From: Aquamicrobium sp.
Lineage (GTDB): Bacteria > Pseudomonadota > Alphaproteobacteria > Rhizobiales > Rhizobiaceae
Length of the DNA: 6,213 nucleotides
Direction of reading: 5' to 3'
Assembly (NCBI GenBank): GCA_014860725.1
Contig: JACZJD010000623.1
Location: 1-6,213 of the forward strand
Under the pieces are notes generated by a model. It saw only the letters and a list, made by a program, of their open reading frames with translations, did no database searches and had not been told where the DNA came from. Position numbers and translations under genes: made by a program. The stretch's first letter is position 1. Every line of letters begins with the position of its first letter. Shown piece by piece: positions 1 through 4,784 of the stretch.

Positions 1-18
1 GGCTTAGAATGACGGGCG

Positions 19-195
19 CTACTTCCCGGTCGCTTCGTCGAGCGCCTTTCGGGCCAGCCGTGTCACGAAGATGGTGACGGCGAGGGTCGCCACGAGGCCG
101 ATGCCGAGGACGGCGTAGTATTCCGCGCCGCGCTCCGGGGCGGCGCCTCCGGCGAGGGCCGCCGCCCCGGATGTCTCAGGCGCGCTCTTCGACAT
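19..195 (-). CDS. 58-aa single-span membrane protein downstream of livH
   Basis: A 58-residue protein starting with ATG at 195-193 and ending with TAG at 21-19. The first ~25 residues are Ala/Gly/Pro-rich and polar. Residues ~26-46 form one clear hydrophobic membrane segment (YYAVLGIGLVATLAVTIFVT), followed by a basic tail (RLARKALDEATGK), which suggests a short cytoplasmic C-terminus. Its start lies 20 nt inside the end of livH, so translation is probably coupled to livH; no strong Shine-Dalgarno is visible. I do not recognise it as a defined family. The pattern of a hydrophobic span followed by TRLARKAL recalls, from memory only, the C-terminal end of TVP38/TMEM64 (VTT-domain) membrane proteins, so it could be a detached tail or an independent small protein. 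An in-frame ATG at 276 would add 27 Ser/Cys/Arg-rich residues, which look like a livH shadow. A real gene is likely from its position and hydrophobic segment; function unknown. Confidence 0.6.
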   Translation of the reverse strand: MSKSAPETSGAAALAGGAAPERGAEYYAVLGIGLVATLAVTIFVTRLARKALDEATGK

Positions 196-1066
196 GGCGG
201 ACAAACAGCCCCGACGGCTTGACGAGAAGGATGAGGATGAGGAGCGAGAACACGAACACGTCGCGATAGCCGGCATAGGCCTGCGGCAGCAGGCCGACGA
301 ACAGCACCTCGGCCAGGCCGAGGATGTAGCCGCCGAGCATGGCGCCGCCGATGGAGCCGACGCCGCCGATGACGCAGGCGATGAAGGCCTTCAGGCCCGG
401 CGCGAAGCCGAGCAGCGGGTCGATCTGGCCGAACTTGCCGCCCCACAGCAGGCCGGCGACAGCGGCGAGCGCCGAGCCGATGGCGAAGGCGGCGAGGATG
501 GTGCGGTTGACGGCGATGCCCATCAGCCGCGCCGCCATCAGGTTCTCGGCCGTCGCGCGCATCGCGCGGCCGAGCCGGGTGCGATAGACGATGACGAGGA
601 GGATCGCGATCAGCGCCAGCGTCAGGCCGATGATGACGAGGTCGGTCATCGAGGCGCTGACCCCGCCCACCGAGACGCGCTGACGCATCGCCGCCGGGAA
701 CAGGAAGTTGCGCGGCTGGCCCGAAAGCAGCATCAGCGCCGTGTTCTGGATGACGATGGAGACGGCGAGCGTGGCGATGAAGCCCGTGACCTGCGGCGCG
801 CCGATGATCGGGCGGAAGACGACGGTCTGGATGGTCATGCCGGCGAGCGCGCCGACCAAGAGCACCAGAAGCAGGATGACCGGCCACGGTACGCCGTAGA
901 GCACCATCGCCAGCGTGGTGAAGGCGCCGATCATCACGAGGTCGCCATGGGCGAAGTTGATGAGCCGCACGATGCCGTAGATCATCGAGAAGCCGATGGC
1001 GACCAGTGCATAGAGGCTGCCGAGCGCCAGCCCGTTGATCAGCTGCTGGAAGAGATACTGGCTCAT
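176..1066 (-). CDS. livH: Branched-chain amino acid ABC transporter permease LivH
   Basis: Inner-membrane permease of the high-affinity branched-chain (Leu/Ile/Val, HAAT-type) ABC importer; 296 residues, normal for LivH. The N-terminus carries the family signature from about residue 11: NGLALGSLYALVAIGFSMIY, then GIVRLINFAHGDLVMIGAF. Many hydrophobic spans follow. The cytoplasmic loop RATAENLMAARLMGI (about 170-184) is the LivH/LivM coupling loop that contacts the ATPases, and the glycine-rich FIACVIGGVGSIGGAMLGGY (228-247) is also diagnostic. The ATG overlaps the livF stop as ATGA (4 nt) and has a purine-rich GGGGGTGG just upstream, so the start is firm. It should pair with a LivM permease, not present here but possibly left of the window, and with LivG and LivF. 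The substrate could be another amino acid or an amide, since the family is broad; the fold and role are certain. Confidence 0.96.
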   Translation of the reverse strand: MSQYLFQQLINGLALGSLYALVAIGFSMIYGIVRLINFAHGDLVMIGAFTTLAMVLYGVPWPVILLLVLLVGALAGMTIQTVVFRPIIGAPQVTGFIATLAVSIVIQNTALMLLSGQPRNFLFPAAMRQRVSVGGVSASMTDLVIIGLTLALIAILLVIVYRTRLGRAMRATAENLMAARLMGIAVNRTILAAFAIGSALAAVAGLLWGGKFGQIDPLLGFAPGLKAFIACVIGGVGSIGGAMLGGYILGLAEVLFVGLLPQAYAGYRDVFVFSLLILILLVKPSGLFVRHVEERA

Positions 1067-1815
1067 CCCGCCACCCCCAGATAGGTCTGCCGCACGCGGT
1101 CGTTCTCGCCGAGCTCGGCGCCGGTGCCGGAGAGCGTGATGCGGCCGTTCTCCATGACATGGGCGCGGTCGGCGATCTCCAGCGCCATCGCGGCGTTCTG
1201 CTCGATCAAGAGGATGGTGACGCCGCGCGCCTTCAGCTCGGCGATGACGTCGAAGATGGTCTCGATGACCTTGGGCGCGAGGCCGAGCGAGGGCTCGTCG
1301 AGCAGAAGCAGCTTCGGCGCGCCGAGGAGCGCGCGGCCCATCGCCACCATCATCTGCTCGCCGCCGGAGAGCGCGCCGGCCGGCAGCGAGGCGCGCTCGC
1401 GCAGGATGGGGAAGAGGTCGTGGACCTCCCGCGTGGTCTTGGCGATCCAGTCCCGGTCGGAGCGGGTGTAGGCGCCGAGCGCTAGATTCTCCTCGACGGT
1501 CAGCGACTGGAAGATCTGCCGGCCCTCGGGGCAGTGGATCAGCCCGGCGCGGACGATGGCCTCGGTCGAGGCGCGCGTCAGCTCCAGCGCGCCGGCGTCG
1601 GTCTTCATGCGGGCGCTGCCCGAGCGGACCGGAAGCAGGCCGGAGAGCGCCAGCAGCGTGGTCGACTTGCCGGCGCCGTTGGCGCCGATCAGCGCGACGA
1701 GCTCGCCCTTGCCGACCTCGAACGACACGTCCTTGAGCACGTGCGTGGCGCCGCGGAAGACGTTGAGGCCGCTGACCTCGAGCATGGTCACGGCAGGCCC
1801 GCTGGAGTCAGGCAT
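1063..1815 (-). CDS. livF: Branched-chain amino acid ABC transporter ATP-binding protein LivF
   Basis: Cytoplasmic ATPase of the Liv importer, 250 residues. Walker A is GANGAGKST (44-52), the PEGRQIFQSLTVEENLALG region typical of LivF is at 97-114, the ABC signature LSGGEQ is at 149-154 and Walker B LLLLDEP at 169-175. At the switch position the sequence reads LIEQNA (203-208), with Gln where most ABC ATPases have His; this is usual for LivF and separates it from LivG. I kept the first ATG because AGGGGAAGG lies directly upstream; the family core begins at MLEVSGLNVF (residue 11), so a start at 1785 is the alternative. The start overlaps the end of livG by 8 nt and the stop overlaps livH by 4 nt, so the genes form one translationally coupled operon. 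It would form a heterodimer with LivG. Confidence 0.96.
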   Translation of the reverse strand: MPDSSGPAVTMLEVSGLNVFRGATHVLKDVSFEVGKGELVALIGANGAGKSTTLLALSGLLPVRSGSARMKTDAGALELTRASTEAIVRAGLIHCPEGRQIFQSLTVEENLALGAYTRSDRDWIAKTTREVHDLFPILRERASLPAGALSGGEQMMVAMGRALLGAPKLLLLDEPSLGLAPKVIETIFDVIAELKARGVTILLIEQNAAMALEIADRAHVMENGRITLSGTGAELGENDRVRQTYLGVAG

Positions 1816-2599
1816 GGGCCTTCCCCTGACGCCGCGTGCCGAGATAGGCCTCGATGACCGCCGGGTCGGCCTGCACCTCGGCCGGCGTGCCCTCGCAGAC
1901 GAGGCGGCCGCGATTGATGACCTGGATGCGCCGGCACAGATCCATGACGAGGCGCATGTCGTGCTCGACCACGAGGACGCCGATGCCGAACTCGCCGTTG
2001 ATGCGGCGGATCAGCTCGACCAGCGCCTGCGTCTCGCTGGGGTTGAGGCCGGCCGCCGGCTCGTCGAGCAGCAGCGCCTTCGGCCCGGTGGCCAGCGCAC
2101 GGGCGATCTCGACGCGACGCTGGTCGCCGTAGGAGAGGTCGCCGGCGCGCCGGTCGATCGCCGCCGACAGGCCCACCTGCGCGACGATGCGGGCGGCCTC
2201 TGCGGCGATTTGCGCCTCGCTGCGGCGGAACGAGGGCGACCAGGCGAGGGTGGAGAAGAGCGACGCGCCGTGGCGCACGTGGCCGCCGCACATGACGTTC
2301 TCCAGCACCGAGAGGTCCGCGAACAGGCGGATGTTCTGGAAGGTGCGCGCGAGGCCGGCCTGCGCCAGCCTGTGCGGCCTCTGCCCGGTCATGTCGCGGC
2401 CGTTGACCGCGATCGAGCCGGTGGTGGGGCGCAATACGCCGGTGAGCAGGTTGAAGGCGGTGGTCTTGCCGGCGCCGTTGGGGCCGATCAGCCCGGTCAG
2501 GTCTTCCCGGCCGAGGGTCAGCGAGTAACCGTCCACCGCCACGACGCCGCCGAAGCGCATGGAAAGCTCTCTTGCCTCGATGATCGCCTGGCCCGTCAT
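1808..2599 (-). CDS. livG: Branched-chain amino acid ABC transporter ATP-binding protein LivG
   Basis: Second ATPase of the Liv importer, 263 residues from the ATG at 2599-2597. Walker A GPNGAGKTT is at 39-47, the Q-loop at RTFQNIRLF (85-93), the signature LSYGDQRR at 155-162, Walker B ALLLDEPAAGLNP at 175-187 and the switch His in VVEHDMRLVMD at 213. The motif AAGLNPSET and the LSYG form of the signature are typical of LivG. The reading frame stays open to an ATG at 2719, which would add 40 residues; I rejected that start because the LivG core begins a few residues after 2599 and the extension is low-complexity and runs through the inverted-repeat segment. No strong Shine-Dalgarno precedes 2599 (GGGAA is about 14 nt away). 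It is the first gene of the operon, with a predicted leader of about 195 nt. Confidence 0.95.
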   Translation of the reverse strand: MTGQAIIEARELSMRFGGVVAVDGYSLTLGREDLTGLIGPNGAGKTTAFNLLTGVLRPTTGSIAVNGRDMTGQRPHRLAQAGLARTFQNIRLFADLSVLENVMCGGHVRHGASLFSTLAWSPSFRRSEAQIAAEAARIVAQVGLSAAIDRRAGDLSYGDQRRVEIARALATGPKALLLDEPAAGLNPSETQALVELIRRINGEFGIGVLVVEHDMRLVMDLCRRIQVINRGRLVCEGTPAEVQADPAVIEAYLGTRRQGKAHA

Positions 2600-2631
2600 C
2601 CGCCGCCGTAGATTTCCCGATCTCGCTCGTG

Positions 2632-2794
2632 GAGCGCCTGACAGAACCGCGCGGGGCAGGGCTCGCCGGTCGCTTTCGCCTTCGGCCTCGTCGCCGTTCG
2701 CCGCCGATGCTGCCGGCACCGGCTGCGGCCGGCTTCCTGCCGGAGGACGAAAATTCCCCTGTCACCTTCTGCCCGGAGGTTCTGTCGGGCGCTC
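2632..2794. repeat. 163-bp segment bounded by 17-nt inverted repeats in the livG leader
   Basis: The left arm at 2632-2648 reads GAGCGCCTGACAGAACC. The right arm at 2778-2794 reads GGTTCTGTCGGGCGCTC, the reverse complement of the left with one difference (16/17). Pairing resumes inside after a small internal loop: GGGCAG at 2654-2659 with CTGCCC at 2769-2774. The interior holds further short GC-rich palindromes, such as CCGGCTGCGGCCGG. As RNA, the plus-strand version has a U-G wobble at the odd position and the minus-strand (liv leader) version a C-A mismatch. CTCGT occurs just outside the left arm (2626-2630, one base away) and across the right edge (2794-2798), a possible but imprecise target duplication. 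It could be a structured 5' leader of the liv mRNA or a small palindromic/MITE-like element; nothing inside codes convincingly. Confidence 0.6.
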
Positions 2795-2801
2795 TCGTTC
2801 G

Positions 2802-2831
2802 ATGATAGGTTCTCGGCGGATGCGGCGTCAA
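2802..2831 (-). promoter_or_regulatory. Predicted sigma-70-type promoter of the liv operon
   Basis: On the minus strand a -35 box TTGACG (2831-2826) and a -10 box TATCAT (2807-2802) are separated by 18 nt; each matches consensus at 5 of 6 positions. Transcription would start near 2795, at the outer edge of the inverted-repeat segment, giving a leader of about 195 nt before livG. No other comparable promoter was seen between here and livG. Confidence 0.55.
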
Positions 2832-2845
2832 CGAAAAGATACAAG

Positions 2846-2873
2846 TTGAATTCTCCGCGCGGATTTGTACCAT
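2846..2873 (+). promoter_or_regulatory. Possible promoter of the FGase-family gene
   Basis: TTGAAT (2846-2851) and TACCAT (2868-2873) are 16 nt apart and match the sigma-70 consensus at 4 of 6 positions each. A start near 2880 would leave a leader of about 20 nt before the TTG at 2903. The -35 box is the same TTG that gives the longest reading frame of the gene, which argues against that upstream start. It lies back to back with the liv promoter, with 14 nt between the two -35 boxes. Confidence 0.35.
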
Positions 2874-2890
2874 TTCAGACAATTGCGCTC

Positions 2891-2896
2891 TGGAGA
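2891..2896 (+). promoter_or_regulatory. Shine-Dalgarno that decides the TTG start at 2903
   Basis: TGGAGA, with the GGAG core at 2892-2895, sits 7 nt before TTG at 2903-2905 in the amidohydrolase frame. The spacing is ideal, and no ATG occurs in frame nearby. The longer reading from TTG at 2846 has no comparable site upstream and overlaps the predicted promoter. Confidence 0.6.
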
Positions 2897-2902
2897 TTCG
2901 CA

Positions 2903-3694
2903 TTGACCCGTTCCGTTCAGGCCCGTGCCTTCTCGATCCTGGAGGACGACGAGCCGCACCCGCTCGAGGTCCACAATGCCGGGGGGAAATCGGATTTCTT
3001 CCTGATCTGCGAGCATGCCGGCCGGCTGATCCCGCGCGCCTATGGCGACATGGGGCTCTCCGCCGTCGATCTCGAGCGTCACATCGCCTGGGACATCGGC
3101 GCGAAGCAGGTGGCGGTCGCGCTCTCCGCCCTGCTCGACGCGCCGCTGTTCACCCAGCGCTACTCGCGCCTCGTCTGCGACTGCAACCGGCGGCCGGACG
3201 TCGCCGATTTCGCGCCGGTGCGGAGCGAGGACACGACCATTCCCGCCAATGTCGGCATCTCCGACGAGGAGAGGCGGGCGCGCGCCGACGCCATCTTCTG
3301 GCCGTTCCACGACGCGGTGAGCGAGGCGCTCGACCGGCGCGCGGCCGCGGGTCGGCGCACCCTCCTCGTCACCGTCCACAGCTTCACGCCGGTGTTCCGC
3401 GGCAGGAGCCGGCCGTGGGAGATCGGCATCCTCTACAACCGCGACCGGCAATTCTCGCCCGCCATCGCGGAGTGGCTGAAGGCCAACACGGATTTCTGCG
3501 TCGGGATCAACGAGCCCTACAGCGTCGGCGACGAGACCGACTACGCGATCCCCGTCCACGGCGAGCGGCGCGGCCTGCCCTGCGCCGAATTCGAGATCCG
3601 CAACGACCTGATCCGCACCGAGGAGACCGCCCGCACATGGGCCGGCGTGGTGGCGCGGGCGGTCCAGGCCGTCGCGCCGTCGCTGGACGGGTAG
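2903..3694 (+). CDS. N-formylglutamate amidohydrolase-family protein
   Basis: Cytoplasmic hydrolase of the N-formylglutamate amidohydrolase (FGase, HutG-like) family; the characterised members hydrolyse N-formyl-L-glutamate to formate and glutamate, the last step of one histidine degradation route. From the TTG at 2903 it has 263 residues, a usual family length. Recognisable parts are FFLICEHAGRLIP (32-44), ERHIAWDIGA (58-67), the SRLVCDCNRRP stretch (88-98), TVHSFTPVFRG (157-167) and AEFEIRNDLI (228-237); the acidic and histidine residues in these motifs are the likely metal and substrate ligands. No signal peptide. The start was chosen from the GGAG 7 nt upstream; a 282-residue form from TTG at 2846 is possible. 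No hut genes are visible beside it, so it belongs to the stand-alone, predicted-FGase type and the true substrate is uncertain. It is divergent from the liv genes and convergent with tRNA-Asn. Confidence 0.9.
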   Translation: MTRSVQARAFSILEDDEPHPLEVHNAGGKSDFFLICEHAGRLIPRAYGDMGLSAVDLERHIAWDIGAKQVAVALSALLDAPLFTQRYSRLVCDCNRRPDVADFAPVRSEDTTIPANVGISDEERRARADAIFWPFHDAVSEALDRRAAAGRRTLLVTVHSFTPVFRGRSRPWEIGILYNRDRQFSPAIAEWLKANTDFCVGINEPYSVGDETDYAIPVHGERRGLPCAEFEIRNDLIRTEETARTWAGVVARAVQAVAPSLDG

Positions 3695-3703
3695 GGCGGG
3701 CTT

Positions 3704-3767
3704 GGCGGCCACGGATGACGGCGGCCGCCGGTTGCCGGAATGCGGACAGGGACGCGCCTGCGCCCTG
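3704..3767. terminator. Hairpins between convergent FGase gene and tRNA-Asn
   Basis: Two GC-rich stems follow the FGase stop. The first pairs GGCGGCC (3704-3710) with GGCCGCC (3723-3729). The second pairs CAGGG-CGC (3747-3755, one bulged A) with GCG-CCCTG (3760-3767) around GCCT. Neither is followed by a T-run on the plus strand, so they are only candidate transcription or mRNA 3' ends. Their place between convergent genes is the main argument. Confidence 0.3.
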
Positions 3768-3802
3768 AAAACATTGAGAAATCCGGATTTTCTGGAAGAA
3801 AG

Positions 3803-3877
3803 TGGCTCCCCGGGACGGATTCGAACCATCGACCAACCGGTTAACAGCCGGTTGCTCTACCGCTGAGCTACCGGGGA
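3803..3877 (-). tRNA. tRNA-Asn (anticodon GTT)
   Basis: A complete 75-nt cloverleaf on the minus strand. The acceptor 5' side TCCCCGG (3877-3871) pairs with CCGGGGA (3813-3807), followed by discriminator G and an encoded CCA (3805-3803). The D-arm region reads TAGCTCAGCGGTAGAGC. The anticodon stem ACCGG/CCGGT encloses loop CTGTTAA with anticodon GTT at 3845-3843. The T-loop is GTTCGAATC. The gene charges asparagine and decodes AAC/AAU. A promoter with 17-nt spacing lies about 30 nt upstream. It faces the FGase gene. Confidence 0.98.
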
Positions 3878-3904
3878 ACAGCCTGCTCGCGCGAACGTGG
3901 CTGC

Positions 3905-3933
3905 CTAATAGCAAAGAGCGTTCGGCTTTGCAA
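3905..3933 (-). promoter_or_regulatory. Predicted promoter of tRNA-Asn
   Basis: On the minus strand TTGCAA (3933-3928) and TATTAG (3910-3905) are exactly 17 nt apart, each with 4 of 6 consensus bases. Transcription would begin near 3898, leaving about 20 nt before the mature 5' end at 3877, a normal tRNA leader. The surrounding DNA is noticeably AT-richer than the rest of the window. Confidence 0.5.
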
Positions 3934-4053
3934 AGCATCAATCGCTGATTTTTCCCGCTTTTTATCGCCGCCGATATGGCGTTTCGGGCGGGTGCGCCTC
4001 ATATGTGCCGCTGGACGCGCGGCGGAAACCGGCCGCGCGCGTTGGGCGGGCGA

Positions 4054-4353
4054 ATGCCCCTGACGGACGAGGATATGGAGCCGACGGAGACGAAAGCCCA
4101 CGCAGGGCCGCGCAAGATTTCGGTGATGGGACGCGAGTTCGCCATGCCGCGGTCGCGGCGGATGCGCATCGTCATCGGCGTGGCGCTCATCGTCCTCGGC
4201 ATCTTCGGGTTCCTGCCGGTGCTGGGGTTCTGGATGATCCCCCTCGGCGTGCTCGTCCTGTCCTACGAATTCGCCATGGTGCGCCGCTGGCGCCGGCGGT
4301 TCGAGCTGTGGTGGGCCGAGCGCAGGGGCCGGCGGCGCGCGCGGCGGCGCTGA
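4054..4353 (+). CDS. Small two-span membrane protein (PGPGW-like)
   Basis: A 99-residue protein from ATG at 4054. Residues 1-28 are polar and hydrophilic, followed by KISVMGREFAMPRSRRMR. The hydrophobic stretch IVIGVALIVLGIFGFLPVLG and the following FWMIPLGVLVLSYEFAMV form a membrane hairpin, closed by a highly basic tail rich in Arg and Trp. The central GFLPVLGFWMIPLGVLVLS layout matches my memory of the small 'PGPGW' putative transmembrane family, common in alphaproteobacteria, in which the turn motif varies. Function unknown. ATGs in frame at 3976, 4003 and 4075 are alternatives: 4054 follows GGGCGGG, 4075 has GAGG but only 2 nt away, and the two earlier starts lie in a region of poor coding character. 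Positive charges at both ends suggest both termini are cytoplasmic. It sits alone between two tRNA genes. Confidence 0.75.
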   Translation: MPLTDEDMEPTETKAHAGPRKISVMGREFAMPRSRRMRIVIGVALIVLGIFGFLPVLGFWMIPLGVLVLSYEFAMVRRWRRRFELWWAERRGRRRARRR

Positions 4354-4372
4354 GGCGCCGGCTCCTTCTTCC
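4345..4372 (+). terminator. Probable terminator overlapping the stop codon of the small membrane gene
   Basis: CGGCGC (4345-4350) pairs with GCGCCG (4355-4360) around a TGAG loop that contains the TGA stop, followed by the pyrimidine-rich run CTCCTTCTTCC. The stem is only 6 bp and the T-tract is interrupted by C, so efficiency is uncertain. A second weaker stem, CATCCT/AGGATG (4372-4377 and 4385-4390), follows. Confidence 0.4.
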
Positions 4373-4497
4373 ATCCTTCCATCGAGGATGTCGGGGCGCC
4401 GGCCCGGCAGGAAAATCCGCCGGCGCGGTGCCGTCCGCATGGCGGCGGGGCTCCCAGAATGTCGCACGGGATTTCGCCCGGAATGAGCACTGACGGC

Positions 4498-4526
4498 TTG
4501 ACGCCCTCAAGCCCCGAACCTATTGA
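4498..4526 (+). promoter_or_regulatory. Predicted promoter of tRNA-Cys
   Basis: A strong -35 box TTGACG (4498-4503, 5 of 6) is followed after 17 nt by TATTGA (4521-4526, 3 of 6). Transcription would start near 4533, about 11 nt before the mature tRNA. An inverted repeat, CCTCAA (4505-4510) and TTGAGG (4523-4528), spans the spacer and -10 box and may be chance. Confidence 0.5.
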
Positions 4527-4543
4527 GGCCGGTGGAATGGAGA

Positions 4544-4617
4544 GGCCTCGTGGCGGAGTGGTTACGCAGAGGACTGCAAATCCTTGCACGCCGGTTCGAT
4601 TCCGGCCGAGGCCTCCA
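4544..4617 (+). tRNA. tRNA-Cys (anticodon GCA)
   Basis: A complete 74-nt cloverleaf. The acceptor GGCCTCG (4544-4550) pairs with CGAGGCC (4607-4613), then discriminator T, which is characteristic of tRNA-Cys, and encoded CCA (4615-4617). The D-arm region reads GGCGGAGTGGTTACGC. Anticodon stem GAGGA/TCCTT (one G-T pair) encloses CTGCAAA with GCA at 4576-4578. The T-arm reads GCCGG TTCGATT CCGGC. It decodes UGC/UGU. It lies upstream of the PCMT-like gene on the same strand, so read-through transcription is possible. Confidence 0.98.
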
Positions 4618-4643
4618 ATTCTCCGCTGGCGCGGGGAGCGCGT

Positions 4644-4734
4644 CCCGGTAAAAAGCCGGGCGAGATCCACAGCGGCTTCCCGCCCGCGCAGCGAGACGGC
4701 ATATCCAGGGCCCGCCGTTCACCGGGAACGGCGG
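4644..4734 (+). terminator. Hairpins between tRNA-Cys and the PCMT-like gene
   Basis: Two stems lie in the 167-nt gap. CCCGG (4644-4648) pairs with CCGGG (4656-4660) around TAAAAAG. CCGCCGTTC (4712-4720) pairs perfectly over 9 bp with GAACGGCGG (4726-4734) around ACCGG. Neither is followed by a convincing T-run. They may act as tRNA 3' processing or termination signals, or as a leader structure 50 nt before the methyltransferase start. No clear promoter for that gene was seen in the gap. Confidence 0.35.
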
Positions 4735-4784
4735 TGGTTCAGGCGGTTGACGAGGGACGCCCGCTTTGCCGGGCTGGTGGTGAC

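Noticed and set aside
194..1084. Plus-strand 296-codon open frame opposite livH
   Set aside because: Its translation is a low-complexity run of Asp, Glu, His, Arg and Gln, the usual antisense shadow of a GC-rich gene; livH on the other strand is unambiguous.
63..1160. Minus-strand 365-codon frame overlapping livH
   Set aside because: Frame-shifted reading of livH; Arg/Pro/His-rich with no membrane segments.
1556..2611. Plus-strand 351-codon open frame opposite livF and livG
   Set aside because: Antisense of two clear ABC ATPases, with no recognisable domain and composition set by GC-rich codons.
2600..2719. Upstream extension of livG to ATG 2719
   Set aside because: The 40 added residues are low-complexity and the DNA runs through the inverted-repeat segment; the LivG family core starts just after 2599.
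2632..2794. Full insertion sequence
   Set aside because: Only 163 bp with no transposase reading frame, and the flanking CTCGT copies do not abut the arms symmetrically; kept only as an inverted-repeat element of unknown nature.
2828..3829. Minus-strand 333-codon frame opposite the FGase-family gene
   Set aside because: Antisense shadow; Arg, Asp and Gly-rich, runs into tRNA-Asn, while the plus-strand protein has clear family motifs.
3507..3941. Minus-strand frame reading through tRNA-Asn (…LVDGSNPSRGATF…)
   Set aside because: The peptide is the well-known false translation of a tRNA T-arm; the region is a tRNA gene.
4263..4670. Open frames on both strands crossing tRNA-Cys
   Set aside because: Peptides such as RPRPESNRRARICSP and TPVRFRPRPP are tRNA translations; no independent coding evidence.
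4584..4784. 67-residue N-terminal extension of the PCMT-like gene
   Set aside because: It would begin inside tRNA-Cys and lacks family similarity; ATG 4785 fits the family start.
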